From: Streptomyces sp. B93
GTDB lineage: Bacteria > Actinomycetota > Actinomycetes > Streptomycetales > Streptomycetaceae
DNA: 45,160 bases
Direction of reading: 5' to 3'
Assembly (NCBI RefSeq): GCF_018070565.1
Contig: NZ_JAGPXL010000052.1
Coordinates: 1-45,160, forward strand
Shown here: in pieces, positions 15,324 to 24,365 of the stretch
Numbering within the stretch: position 1 is the first letter of the stretch
Layout: each line of letters opens with the position of its first letter
Notes under the pieces: model-generated
Told to the model about the DNA's origin: nothing
What the model saw: only the letters and a program-made list of their open reading frames with translations
Databases searched by the model: none
Translations under genes and position numbers: made by a program

Positions 15324-16360
15324 AGGCATTGCAGTACCGCACCATCGGCGCCGCCCCGGAGGTCGTGACCGTGCCCGACCCGGAGCCGGGCCCGGGGCAG
15401 GTCCTGCTGAAGGTCACCGCCGCCGGTGTGTGCCACTCCGACATCGCGGTGATGAGCTGGCCCGCGGAGGGCTTCCCCTACCGGCTGCCCCTCACCCTCG
15501 GCCATGAGGGCGTCGGCACCGTCGCCGCCCTGGGCGAAGGGGTGAGCGGCGTCGCCGAGGGCGACGCGGTGGCGGTGTACGGGCCCTGGGGCTGCGGCAC
15601 CTGCGCCAAGTGCGCCGAGGGCAAGGAGAACTACTGCCTGCGCGCCGCGACCCTCGGAATCTTCCCGCCCGGACTCGGCCGCCCGGGCTCGATGGCCGAG
15701 TACCTGCTCGTCGACGACGCCCGGCACCTGGTGCCGCTGGACGGCCTCGACCCGGTCGCCGCCGTCCCGCTCACCGACGCGGGACTCACCCCGTACCACG
15801 CGATCAAGCGGTCCCTGCCCAAGCTGGTGCCGGGCTCCACAGCCGTCGTCATCGGCACCGGCGGTCTCGGCCATGTGGCGATCCAGCTGCTGCGGGCACT
15901 GACCTCGGCCCGGGTCGTCGCCCTCGACGTCTCCGAGGAGAAGCTGCGGCTGGCCCGCACGGTGGGCGCGCACGAGACCGTGGTGTCGGACGAGCGGGCG
16001 GCGGACGCGGTGCGGGAGCTGACCGGCGGTCTGGGCGCGGAGGCGGTCTTCGACTTCGTCGGCGTGGAGCCCACCGTGACCACCGCGGGCGCCGTCGCGG
16101 CGGTCGAGGCGGACATCAGCATCGTCGGCATCGGCGGCGCGGCGCTGCCCGTCGGCTTCGGCGTCCTGCCCTTCGAGGTGTCGGTGAACTCCCCCTACTG
16201 GGGAACCCGCGGCGAGCTGATCGAGGTGCTGGCGCTGGCGCGGTCGGGCGCGGTGTCGGTGGACACCGAGACGTACCCGCTCGACGACGCCCCGCTCGCC
16301 TACGAGCGGCTGCACGCCGGGAAGGTCCAGGGCCGCGCGGTGATCGTGCCGAACGGCTGA
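15320..16360 (+). CDS. Zinc-dependent NAD(P) alcohol dehydrogenase
   Basis: This is a 346-residue medium-chain dehydrogenase that oxidises alcohols to aldehydes or ketones, or the reverse. The catalytic zinc ligands C38 (GVCHSD) and H62-E63 (GHEGVG) and the structural zinc cysteines C92, C95, C98 and C106 (GCGTCAKCAEGKENYC) are all present. The Rossmann motif VIGTGGLGH is near residue 178, and ALDVSEEKL with its Asp favours NAD. ATG 15320 has GAAGGAG 8 bases upstream as well as the overlapping small ORF. It converges on crtU with an 11-base gap. Confidence 0.93.
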   Translation: MKALQYRTIGAAPEVVTVPDPEPGPGQVLLKVTAAGVCHSDIAVMSWPAEGFPYRLPLTLGHEGVGTVAALGEGVSGVAEGDAVAVYGPWGCGTCAKCAEGKENYCLRAATLGIFPPGLGRPGSMAEYLLVDDARHLVPLDGLDPVAAVPLTDAGLTPYHAIKRSLPKLVPGSTAVVIGTGGLGHVAIQLLRALTSARVVALDVSEEKLRLARTVGAHETVVSDERAADAVRELTGGLGAEAVFDFVGVEPTVTTAGAVAAVEADISIVGIGGAALPVGFGVLPFEVSVNSPYWGTRGELIEVLALARSGAVSVDTETYPLDDAPLAYERLHAGKVQGRAVIVPNG

Positions 16361-16371
16361 CCGGCCCCCGC

Positions 16372-17961
16372 TCAGCCACGGCGGGCCGCCCAGCCCGCCA
16401 GCGCGCACAGCGGGGCGTGACGGCCGCGGTCCGGCACGGTCCACAGGGTCTGCCCGCGCACGCCCCAGCGGCGCAGCAGCCGGTTGGCGGCGAGGAAACC
16501 GGTGGTCGCCGCGCGTTCCATCAGCGCCACGGGCAGGTCCGCGCGGACCAGGTCACCCGCGAGGACCAGACCCGGGTGCGGGGTGCGGACGGTGGGGCGG
16601 TCCGGGTGGCCGCCGACGGGGAACAGCGGGCAGTCGGCGCGCCATTCGTGGCGGGCGTCGACGACGGAGGCCGCGCGGGTCTCCGGCCAGATGCGGTGCA
16701 GCCGGTCCAGCAGTTCCTTCTGCACGACCGCGCGGGAGCGGTCCGCCGGTACGGCGTAGGCGTGCAGTTCGACGACGGATCCGCCGGTGCGCCGCGACCA
16801 GCGGGCCGCCTCGTCCTCCCAGCGTTCGAGGACGCTGACGTTGTCGAGGCCGTCGTAGCCGCTGGTGCCGAGGAATCCGGGGCGCTGCGGTGCCACGGGC
16901 CGGTCCAGCCACAGGCGGCTGACCAGGAACGGCGGTGCGGTGCGCAGCCGGGCGATCCGCTCGCGCCAGGCGCCGTCGGCGAGCCGCTCGGAGCGGGCGA
17001 CGAGGTCGCGCAGACCCCCTGTGTCCAGGGCGAGCACGACGGCGTCGTACCGCTCCTCGTCGTGCGCGTCGGCGACGGTGTGGCCGCCGTCGGGCGTGGG
17101 GGTGACGGCCTCCACGGCGGTCCCGGTGCGCAGGTCGGAGCCGTGGCCCCACAGGTAGCGGGCGAGGGGGTCCCACAGGGCCGTCGGGTAGGGGGCGTTG
17201 GGCACGTCGAAGAGGAGGCCCTCGGAGGAGCCGAGGAAATAGATGTGGAACATGAGCGCCATCTCGGCCGCCGACAGTTCCCTCGGGTCGGCGAAGAAGC
17301 TGCGGGAGAACACCTCGAACGCCAGATGACGGGCCCGGGGCGGGAAGCCCACGGCGTCCAGGAAGTCATGGGCGCTGATGCCGTCGAGGCGGTCGTAGAC
17401 GTCGGGGACGCGGACGTCGAGCAGCGGCAGGGCGGCGAGCGGGTGGATGCCGGGCAGGTCGCGGGGGCCGAAGGAGGGGCTGAGGGCGACGAAGCCGAGC
17501 GCGCTCAGCGGCGGGGTGCGCGGCACCCGGCGGAAGCTGTCGTACAGGCCGCTGCTGTGGTGCAGCGGGTAGTCCGGCAGCGCGGTGAGCCGGTGCAGTC
17601 CGGGATCGGTGCGGCGCAGCAGACCGCGCAGGTTGTAGTACTGGCGGAAGAAGGCGTGGAAGCCGCGGCTCATGGTCGCCTCGCTGCCGTCCGCGAGGAC
17701 GGTCGGCCAGCCCGCGACCCGGCCGCCGAGCTGGGGCTCACGCTCGTACAGCGTCACCGCGACACCGCGTTCGGCGAGCGCGGTCGCGGCGGCGAGCCCG
17801 GCGATCCCGCCGCCGACGACCGCCACGGTACGGGGCCGAGCGGCGGAGAGCCTGGGGGCGCCGGGCGGCGCGGGCAGGACCCGGGCGCGGCGGTCCCGGC
17901 CGCGGCGGGCGGGCTTCGGGGACGGGGGCGTCTCGGGGCGGGGTCGGCGCTGCGGGCTCAT
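16372..17961 (-). CDS. crtU: Carotene desaturase/aromatase CrtU (isorenieratene synthase)
   Basis: This FAD-dependent enzyme converts the beta-rings of beta-carotene to aromatic phi-rings with methyl migration, giving isorenieratene. The 529-residue protein has the dinucleotide-binding motif VAVVGGGIAGLAAATALAERG near residue 45, then LYEREPQLGGRVAGW and MSRGFHAFFRQYYN. A C-terminal FAD contact follows (GLVLAGDLVRADLPVALMERA). Length and neighbours match CrtU of Streptomyces. The N-terminal 40 residues are Arg/Pro-rich and poorly conserved in character. ATG 17961 overlaps the crtT stop as ATGA. Confidence 0.92.
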   Translation of the reverse strand: MSPQRRPRPETPPSPKPARRGRDRRARVLPAPPGAPRLSAARPRTVAVVGGGIAGLAAATALAERGVAVTLYEREPQLGGRVAGWPTVLADGSEATMSRGFHAFFRQYYNLRGLLRRTDPGLHRLTALPDYPLHHSSGLYDSFRRVPRTPPLSALGFVALSPSFGPRDLPGIHPLAALPLLDVRVPDVYDRLDGISAHDFLDAVGFPPRARHLAFEVFSRSFFADPRELSAAEMALMFHIYFLGSSEGLLFDVPNAPYPTALWDPLARYLWGHGSDLRTGTAVEAVTPTPDGGHTVADAHDEERYDAVVLALDTGGLRDLVARSERLADGAWRERIARLRTAPPFLVSRLWLDRPVAPQRPGFLGTSGYDGLDNVSVLERWEDEAARWSRRTGGSVVELHAYAVPADRSRAVVQKELLDRLHRIWPETRAASVVDARHEWRADCPLFPVGGHPDRPTVRTPHPGLVLAGDLVRADLPVALMERAATTGFLAANRLLRRWGVRGQTLWTVPDRGRHAPLCALAGWAARRG

Positions 17962-18683
17962 TCGGCGGGCTCCGGCTGGGCGCGGCGGGCGACGAAGGTG
18001 TGGGTGATGCCGGTCTGCCAGCCGGGCAGCGGCAGCGTCCGGACGCGGTCGAAACCGACGGCGCGCAGCCGGTCGGCGAAGCGTTCCGCGGTGTCGAAGT
18101 CGACGACGCTGCGCCACAGGTGGCGGTAGAGGGGGCCGTCGCCGAGGGCGGTGGCGGCGGGCTGGACGATGCCCCGGCAGACCAGGGTCCACACGGCGCG
18201 GTCGGCGCGGCGTCCGCTGAGGGTGTACTCGTGCACGCCGAGCCGGCCGTGCGGGGCGAGCAGGTCGTGCACGGCGGTGAGGACGGCGTCGGGGTCGGCG
18301 ACGTTGCGGAACAGGTAGGCGGCGAACACCGCGTCGAACGGCCCGTTGACGCCCGCCTCGGCGAGGCTCTCGGCGGGGGTGTGCACGAAGGTCACACCGT
18401 CCGGCCAGGGTTTGGCCGCGGCCCGTTCCAGCATGCCCGCTGAGGCGTCCACGGCGGTGATCCGGGCGCCGGGCAGGATCTCGGCGAGCGCGGCGGTCGA
18501 GGCGCCGGTGCCGCAGCCGAGGTCGAGCACGCGCAGCCCCTCGCCGTAGCGGGGCAGGCCGAGCCGTCGCACCGAGCGGCGCAGCTGGGCGTGGTAGCCG
18601 GGGTTGGCGGCGGTGAGCAGGTCGTAGCCGCGGGCCGCGTGGTCGAAGGCGGCGGCCAGCGGCTCGTCGCGCAGCACGGTCAT
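17958..18683 (-). CDS. crtT: SAM-dependent methyltransferase CrtT
   Basis: This is a 241-residue class I methyltransferase. Motif I is VLDLGCGTGAS (about residues 52-62), with the SAM-ribose acidic residue in ITAVDASAGML and a post-motif FDAVFAAYLFRNV. It sits between crtY and crtU, the crtYTU order known from streptomycete isorenieratene clusters. Its exact role there is not settled, because ring methyl migration by CrtU does not need an extra methyl group. The gene lies 22 bases after crtY, with translational coupling to crtU. Confidence 0.9.
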   Translation of the reverse strand: MTVLRDEPLAAAFDHAARGYDLLTAANPGYHAQLRRSVRRLGLPRYGEGLRVLDLGCGTGASTAALAEILPGARITAVDASAGMLERAAAKPWPDGVTFVHTPAESLAEAGVNGPFDAVFAAYLFRNVADPDAVLTAVHDLLAPHGRLGVHEYTLSGRRADRAVWTLVCRGIVQPAATALGDGPLYRHLWRSVVDFDTAERFADRLRAVGFDRVRTLPLPGWQTGITHTFVARRAQPEPAE

Positions 18684-18705
18684 GGGGTCTCCAGGGGGTG
18701 GGCGG

Positions 18706-19902
18706 TCAGGGGCCGTCGAAGGGGCGGCGGGGCAGCCGGGGCAGTTCCGTCGCCGCGCGGAGCATGGGCCGCACGGGGGTGCGCAGACCGATGGCGAGGT
18801 CCTCGTGGAGGGCGGTGCGGCCGTCCAGGAAGAGCAGCAGCCGCTTCATCGGCACCCGTGTGAACAGCCGCGTGAAGAGCGCGGGTCCGTCGACGTGGCC
18901 GCCGTCCAGGGCGTGCAGCAGGACGGCGTCCATGGCGCGGGAGCGTGCGGAGTGGGCCGGGGGCGGCAGCGGGTGGCGGCCCCGGCGCAGGGCATCCGCC
19001 ACGGCACGCGTCTGGCGTTGCAGTCCGGCGAAGGTGTAGCCCGTCGAGGGCCTGGTGGCGCCGCCCGCGGCCCCGATGCGGAAGACGGACGCGCCGGTCT
19101 GCCGGGGCAGCGGCGCGTCCGTCATGGGGATGACGCCCGTCTCGGTGGCGAGCACCTCCAGGTCGCCGAGGCGCAGCACGTCCTGGGCGTAGTGGCGTAC
19201 GGCGGCCCGGTAGGCGTCCGCCGTCAGGGGCCGCGCGGAGAACTCGGTGTACTCCACCAGCGCCTCGTGGCGTCCGCGCGGCAGGACGTAGCCAAAGGAC
19301 AGGCCGTGGGCGGGCTGTGGGGTGCGGAAGTCCATCAGGTCGGCGGTGCCGGGGGTGAAGGCGGGGCGCGCGGTGCGGACGAACCAGCCGTGGAAGTGCT
19401 GGAGCAGCGTGGTGCGGGCGGCCGGGAGACTGCCCGGCGGGCGGGAGTCGAACACCCAGCGGGCGCGCAGCGCGTACGGCCGCCCCCGGCCGTCGCGCCA
19501 GTGGACTTGGGCGCCTCCGCGCACGTCCTCGACGGTCTCCACCGCCGCCTCGACACGGTGTACGGCGGTGCTGCGAGCCAGGTCGTGGCCGACGAGGTAC
19601 TCGAAGTCGTCGGACCTGATCATCTTGTAGCGCAGGGGTGCGATGTCGCCCACGATCGGCGGGCCGGCGGCCGGGCGCACCCGCAGGTGCCGCCAGGAGG
19701 CGCTGACCGCGGCGTCGAAGCGGCCCCGGCCGGGTTCCCAGAAGCACCAGGTGCGCGGCGGCGGGCGCAGCGGGCCGGGCGGGGCGTCCAGCAACGCCAC
19801 CGACAGCCGCCGGGTGCCGGGGGCGGCGGGTGCCGCCAGGCGGTGCGCCAGGGACAGCCCGGCGGCACCCGCGCCCACGACGGCGACGTCCACGTCGCGC
19901 AC
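18706..19902 (-). CDS. crtY: Lycopene beta-cyclase CrtY
   Basis: This 398-residue flavoprotein cyclises both ends of lycopene to give beta-carotene. It shows the N-terminal FAD motif VAVVGAGAAGLSLAHRLA, then TWCFWEPG, YVLPRGRHEALVEYTEF and the signature IGAAGGATRPSTGYTFAGLQ. The C-terminal MKRLLLFLDGRTA is also typical of the CrtY family. GTG 19902 has a strong GGAGGAGGG five bases upstream. It is the first gene of the minus-strand crtYTU operon, divergent from crtE. Confidence 0.93.
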   Translation of the reverse strand: MRDVDVAVVGAGAAGLSLAHRLAAPAAPGTRRLSVALLDAPPGPLRPPPRTWCFWEPGRGRFDAAVSASWRHLRVRPAAGPPIVGDIAPLRYKMIRSDDFEYLVGHDLARSTAVHRVEAAVETVEDVRGGAQVHWRDGRGRPYALRARWVFDSRPPGSLPAARTTLLQHFHGWFVRTARPAFTPGTADLMDFRTPQPAHGLSFGYVLPRGRHEALVEYTEFSARPLTADAYRAAVRHYAQDVLRLGDLEVLATETGVIPMTDAPLPRQTGASVFRIGAAGGATRPSTGYTFAGLQRQTRAVADALRRGRHPLPPPAHSARSRAMDAVLLHALDGGHVDGPALFTRLFTRVPMKRLLLFLDGRTALHEDLAIGLRTPVRPMLRAATELPRLPRRPFDGP

Positions 19903-20149
19903 GGCACCCTCCTCCCGGCCGGTCCGGCGTGCCCACCGTGAGCATTCCTGGCCGGGTGCCCGATCGGATGCGGGTCACCCGCATGTGCGTCGCCCGTACG
20001 GCGGAGCCGCGCCGGGCCCCGGACATGGAAGGAAGAAGACGAAGCAGACCTCGGTGCGGTGGTTCCGGCCCGGCCGCATCCGCGCGCGGCACCGGCGCGG
20101 AATGTCGGGCGTGACCGAGCCGTCCGCGAGTACGACGAGAGGAAGCCGG
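19903..20149. promoter_or_regulatory. Divergent crtY-crtE control region
   Basis: These 247 bases separate the two carotenoid operons and must hold both promoters. The clearest structure is a 17-base perfect palindrome at 19968-19984, listed separately. I found no convincing consensus promoter. No regulator gene of the LitR or CrtS type lies in the window. Confidence 0.6.
19968..19984. promoter_or_regulatory. 17-base perfect palindrome (candidate carotenoid operator)
   Basis: ATGCGGGT-C-ACCCGCAT lies 66 bases upstream of the crtY start and about 166 upstream of crtE. Such a palindrome between divergent operons is a typical operator position. The binding protein is unknown. Confidence 0.55.
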
Positions 20150-21820
20150 ATGCGCCCCACCCCGGCGAAGGCCGCCCCCGCGGCGACCGTGCCGCCCGTG
20201 CCCCGCCCGGTGCCCCTGCCGGTGTCCACCGTGCGGGTGCGGCCGGACGGCCCAACCGCCCGCCCACCGCAGCGGACCGGACCGCGCGCCGTCGACGTGG
20301 ATGTGCGAGCGGCGGTCGGACAGGTGCTCGACGAACTGCTCGACGACCGAGTCGGCCAGGCCCGCGCGGTGGAACCCCTGTTCGCCGCCGACCTGGCGGA
20401 GCGCGTCGCACGCTTCACCCGCGAGGGCGGTGGACGCACCCGCCCCCGGCTGCTGTGGGGCGCGCTCTCGGCCTGCGGCGGCGGTGCCGAGGAGTCGGCC
20501 GGTGCGGCGCTGCGGCTGGGCGCGGCCCTGGAACTCCTCCAGACCTGTGCGCTGGTCCACGACGACGTGATGGACGACGCGGTACGGCGGCGCGGTCGTC
20601 CCGCGCTGCACCGCGACATCGGCGCACGCTACGCCGGTGCCGTGCCGCCCGGCCGGATCGAGGCGTTCGGCACGGCGGCGGCCGTCCTCGCGGGCGATCT
20701 GGCGCTGGCGTGGGCGGACGACACGGTCGCCGCGACGGTGTTCCCGGCCGGGGTGGAGGCCCGGGTGCGGAGGATCTGGCGGGACATGCGGACGGAGATG
20801 GTGGCGGGCCAGTACCTCGACGTCCACGGCCAGGCCACCGGGGCGCGGTCGTTGCCGGGCGCGCTGCGGGCGGCCTGTCTCAAGAGCGCCCGGTACTCGG
20901 TGGAGCGGCCGCTGGAGCTGGGGGCCGCGCTGGCCGGGGCCGACGGTCCGACGACCGGGGCGCTGTGCTCGGCGGGCCGTCTGATCGGGACGGCGTTCCA
21001 GCTCCGCGACGACCTCGACGACGTGTTCGGTGACCCGGCCCGCACCGGCAAGCCGTCCGGCGGGGACATCCGGGTCGGCAAGCCGACCTTCCTGCTCGCG
21101 GTCGCCCGGACTCGCGCGCGGGCCACCGGCGACGACCGGTCCCTCACCGCGCTGGAACGCAACGTCGGCAACGCGCGACTGACCCGGGACGGCCTGGCGG
21201 AGGTGCGCGAGGCACTGGAACGGACGGGCGCGCGGGCCGCGGTGGAGACCAGGATCGAACGGCTGACGGCACGGGGGCTACGGCACTTCGACGGAGCGTC
21301 GCTGGAGGGAGAGGCGGGGGCTGCGCTGCGGGAATTGCTGGCCGCGGTGGGGGCGGGGGCGAGGCGGCGGCGCGAACCGGTCGCGGAAGGAGCCGACGGC
21401 CGGAGCGGGCCCGTGGCCACCGCAGGGGAGGTGGACCGCCGGAGCGAACCGGAGCCGGCCACCGCCGAGCACACGCACGGACGGAGCGAGCCCGTCGCGT
21501 CCACGGCCGAGGACTCGGGCCGCTGGGGCGAACCGGACCCAACCACCGCCGAGCACACGCCCCGCCGGAGCGAAGCCGTGACGGGCGACACCGAGGACAT
21601 CGGCCACCTGACCCAACCCGCCGCGTCCGCCGCCGAGGAGACGGACCACCGAAGCGAACCCGTCGTACCCGCCGCCGAGGAGACGGACCACCGCAACCAA
21701 CCACCACCGAGCACCGCCGAGCACGCGCCCCGCCGGAGCGAATCCAGGGCGGACACCACCGAGCACGCACCCCGCCGGAGCGAAGCCGCCCCGGCCGCCC
21801 CCGAGGAGGTGGCCCGGTGA
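20150..21820 (+). CDS. crtE: Geranylgeranyl diphosphate synthase CrtE with a repeat-bearing C-terminal tail
   Basis: This prenyltransferase condenses isopentenyl diphosphate with allylic diphosphates to make the C20 precursor of carotenoids. The first aspartate-rich motif DDVMD begins at D138 and the second (RDDLDDVFG) lies near residue 286, with GKPSGGDIRVGKPT beyond it. The catalytic domain ends near residue 400. A further 150 residues form a hydrophilic tail of about ten 14-residue repeats (consensus RRSEP-x4-AE). At 556 residues it is far longer than the usual 350-430. ATG 20150 has GAGAGGAAG upstream; ATG 20102 would add 16 residues. The stop overlaps the crtI start. Confidence 0.92.
   Translation: MRPTPAKAAPAATVPPVPRPVPLPVSTVRVRPDGPTARPPQRTGPRAVDVDVRAAVGQVLDELLDDRVGQARAVEPLFAADLAERVARFTREGGGRTRPRLLWGALSACGGGAEESAGAALRLGAALELLQTCALVHDDVMDDAVRRRGRPALHRDIGARYAGAVPPGRIEAFGTAAAVLAGDLALAWADDTVAATVFPAGVEARVRRIWRDMRTEMVAGQYLDVHGQATGARSLPGALRAACLKSARYSVERPLELGAALAGADGPTTGALCSAGRLIGTAFQLRDDLDDVFGDPARTGKPSGGDIRVGKPTFLLAVARTRARATGDDRSLTALERNVGNARLTRDGLAEVREALERTGARAAVETRIERLTARGLRHFDGASLEGEAGAALRELLAAVGAGARRRREPVAEGADGRSGPVATAGEVDRRSEPEPATAEHTHGRSEPVASTAEDSGRWGEPDPTTAEHTPRRSEAVTGDTEDIGHLTQPAASAAEETDHRSEPVVPAAEETDHRNQPPPSTAEHAPRRSESRADTTEHAPRRSEAAPAAPEEVAR
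21398..21817 (+). repeat. In-frame 42-base tandem repeat array at the 3' end of crtE
   Basis: Ten degenerate units encode the tail. Eight consecutive units are exactly 14 codons (21437-21772); the first has 13 codons and the last 15. Examples are RRSEPEPATAEHTH, GRSEPVASTAEDSG, RWGEPDPTTAEHTP, HRSEPVVPAAEETD and RRSESRADTTEHAP. The last unit also supplies the crtI ribosome binding site (GAGGAGG). Confidence 0.9.
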
Positions 21821-23352
21821 TGCGGACCGTTTCCGGGCGTACGGATCATGTGGTCGTCGTGGGGGCCGGGCTCGCCGGGCTGGCGGCGGCGTTGCATCTG
21901 CTGGGGGCCGGGCGGCGGGTGACCGTCGTGGAGCGGGAGGCGCTGCCCGGGGGGCGCGCGGGACGGCTGGATCTCGGTGGCTACCGCCTCGACACCGGGC
22001 CGACCGTGCTGACGATGCCGCACCTCGCCGAGGAGGCGTTCGCCGCGGTCGGCGACAGTCTGCGCGGGCGGGTGGAGCTGATCGGGCTGCACCCGGCGTA
22101 CCGGGCGCGCTTCGCGGACGGCAGCGCGCTCGACGTGCACACCGAAGCCGAGGCGATGGCCGCGGAGGTGGAGCGGTTCGCCGGGCCCGCGGAGGCGGCC
22201 GGGTACCTGCGGCTGCGCGACTGGCTGGAGCGGCTCTACCGCGCCCAGGTGCGCCGCTTCATCGACGCCAACTTCGACTCCCCGTTCGGCCTGGTCGGCA
22301 CCGACCTCGCCCGGCTGGCCGCGCTCGGCGGGTTCGGCCGCCTGGACGTCCGGATCGGCCGTTTCCTGCGGGACGAGCGGCTGCGGCGGGTGTTCTCCTT
22401 CCAGGCGCTGTACGCGGGGGTGCCGCCGGAGCGGGCGCTGGCGGCGTACGCCGTCATCGCCTACATGGACACCGTCGCCGGGGTGTACTTCCCGCGCGGC
22501 GGCATGCACGCCCTGCCCCAGGCGATGGCGGACGCCGCCGCCGACGCGGGCGCCGAGCTGCGGTTCGGGGAGCGGGTGACGCGGCTGGAGCGGTCCGGCG
22601 GGCGGATCACCGCCGTCGTCACCGACCGGGACCGGGTGGCGTGCGACGCCGTGGTGCTCACCCCCGACCTGCCCGTCACCTACCGGCTGCTCGGCGGACC
22701 GCCCCGGCGACCGCTGCCGCTGCGGCACTCACCGTCGGCGGTGGTCCTGCACGCGGGCACCGACCGCACCTGGCCCCAGCTCGCCCACCACACCCTGTCG
22801 TTCGGCGCGGCCTGGCGCGGCACGTTCCGTGAACTCACCCGCACCGGACGGCTGATGAGCGATCCGTCCCTGCTCATCACCCGCCCCACCGCCACCGACC
22901 CGCACCTCGCGCCCCCGGGCCGCCACCTGCACTACGTCCTCGCGCCCTGCCCCAACACCGACCTGGGCCCCGGCGCCACCGACTGGTCCCACCTCGGCCC
23001 CCGCTACCGCGACGAGCTGCTGGGGCATCTGGAGCGGCGCGGCCTCGACGGGATCGGCGCCGCCATCGAGGAGGAGTGCCTGGTCACCCCGGCCGACTGG
23101 CAGGCGCGCGGGCATGCCGCCGGTACGCCGTTCTCGGCCGCCCACACCTTCGCCCAGACGGGCCCGTTCCGGCCCCGCAACCTGGTGCGGGGCACCGAGA
23201 ACGCGGTCCTCGCCGGATGCGGTACGACGCCGGGGGTCGGGGTGCCGACGGTGCTGGTGTCGGGGAAGCTGGCCGCGGCCCGCGTCACCGGACCGCCCGG
23301 CCGCTCCCCCGTCCGGCGTCCGGCGCGCGCCAGGCAGGGCAGGGCCGCATGA
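21817..23352 (+). CDS. crtI: Phytoene desaturase CrtI
   Basis: This FAD-dependent desaturase introduces double bonds into phytoene to give lycopene. The 511-residue protein has VVVVGAGLAGLAAALHLLGAG at the N-terminus, EREALPGGRAGRLDLGGYRLDTGPTV spanning the next conserved block, and the CrtI C-terminal signature with GCGTTPGVGVPTVLVSGK. GTG 21817 overlaps the crtE stop by 4 bases, and ATG 21820 is the next codon; GAGGAGG lies upstream. It is the second gene of the crtEIB operon. Confidence 0.93.
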   Translation: MMRTVSGRTDHVVVVGAGLAGLAAALHLLGAGRRVTVVEREALPGGRAGRLDLGGYRLDTGPTVLTMPHLAEEAFAAVGDSLRGRVELIGLHPAYRARFADGSALDVHTEAEAMAAEVERFAGPAEAAGYLRLRDWLERLYRAQVRRFIDANFDSPFGLVGTDLARLAALGGFGRLDVRIGRFLRDERLRRVFSFQALYAGVPPERALAAYAVIAYMDTVAGVYFPRGGMHALPQAMADAAADAGAELRFGERVTRLERSGGRITAVVTDRDRVACDAVVLTPDLPVTYRLLGGPPRRPLPLRHSPSAVVLHAGTDRTWPQLAHHTLSFGAAWRGTFRELTRTGRLMSDPSLLITRPTATDPHLAPPGRHLHYVLAPCPNTDLGPGATDWSHLGPRYRDELLGHLERRGLDGIGAAIEEECLVTPADWQARGHAAGTPFSAAHTFAQTGPFRPRNLVRGTENAVLAGCGTTPGVGVPTVLVSGKLAAARVTGPPGRSPVRRPARARQGRAA

Positions 23353-24365
23353 CCGCCCGCGAACTCGACGCCGCCCGCATCACCGACCCGGAGCTGCGCG
23401 CCGCCTACCGGCACTGCCGCGCCCTCAACGCCCGGCACGGCAGGACGTACTTCCTCGCCACCCGGCTGCTGCCCGTCGAGCGGCGGCCCGCCGTGCACGC
23501 GCTGTACGGGTTCGCGCGCTGGGCGGACGACATCGTCGACTCACTGGACCCGGGCGTCCGGACGAGCCAGCGGGTGGCCGCGCTGTCCGCGCTGCACCGG
23601 CAGCTGGAGCGGGGCCTGCGCGACGGACACGGTGACGGCGAACCGGTGGTGCGGGCCCTCGCCGACACCGCCCGCCGTTACGCCATCGACCACGCGCACT
23701 TCACCGACTTCATGGCGGCGATGCGCGCGGACCTGGTGGTCACCGACTATCCGACCTACGCGGACCTGCGCGGCTATGTGCACGGCTCGGCCGCCGTGAT
23801 CGGGCTCCAGATGCTGCCGGTACTGGGCACTGTGGTGCCGCGCGAGGTGGCCGCCCCGCACGCGGCCGCCCTCGGCGTCGCCTTCCAGCTGAGCAACTTC
23901 CTGCGGGACGTGGGCGAGGACCTCGACCGCGGTCGTGTCTACCTGCCCGGCGACCTGCTCGCCGCGCACGGCGTCGACCGGCCGCTGCTGCGCTGGAGCC
24001 GGGACACCGGCCGCCCGGACCGGCGCATCACCGCCGCGCTGAAGGAGTTCGAGGCGCTCACCCGGGGCGTCTACCGGGAGGCGGCACCGGGGCTGGCGAT
24101 GCTCGACCCGGTGTCGCGGCCCTGCATCCGCACGGCGTTCGTGCTGTACGGCGGCATCCTGGACGCCGTCGCCCGGGACGGCTACCCGGTGCTGCACCGC
24201 CGTGCGGTGGTGCCCCGGCGGCGCCGTGCGGCGGTCGCCGCGGACGGGCTCGTGCGGGTGGTCGCCGGGCGGCTGCGGGCCGGGAACGCACGCCCCGCCG
24301 CCCCGCCGGACGTGCTGAGCGCTCCGGCGGCGGGGCGGCTGCGGCGGCACGAGGAGGTCGCGTGA
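23349..24365 (+). CDS. crtB: Phytoene synthase CrtB
   Basis: CrtB condenses two GGPP molecules head to head into phytoene. The 338-residue protein carries the substrate/Mg motifs RWADDIVDS and NFLRDVGEDLDRGRVYLP, and the N-terminal HGRTYFLATRLLP. It extends about 30 residues past the catalytic domain with an Arg/Ala-rich end. ATG 23349 overlaps the crtI stop, and the crtB stop overlaps the next start, so all four plus-strand genes form one translationally coupled operon. Confidence 0.94.
   Translation: MTARELDAARITDPELRAAYRHCRALNARHGRTYFLATRLLPVERRPAVHALYGFARWADDIVDSLDPGVRTSQRVAALSALHRQLERGLRDGHGDGEPVVRALADTARRYAIDHAHFTDFMAAMRADLVVTDYPTYADLRGYVHGSAAVIGLQMLPVLGTVVPREVAAPHAAALGVAFQLSNFLRDVGEDLDRGRVYLPGDLLAAHGVDRPLLRWSRDTGRPDRRITAALKEFEALTRGVYREAAPGLAMLDPVSRPCIRTAFVLYGGILDAVARDGYPVLHRRAVVPRRRRAAVAADGLVRVVAGRLRAGNARPAAPPDVLSAPAAGRLRRHEEVA

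Noticed and set aside
20038..20066. GGAACC and CGTC on the minus strand as a possible ECF sigma promoter for crtY
   Set aside because: The spacing is 19 bases, longer than the usual 16-17, so I do not call it.
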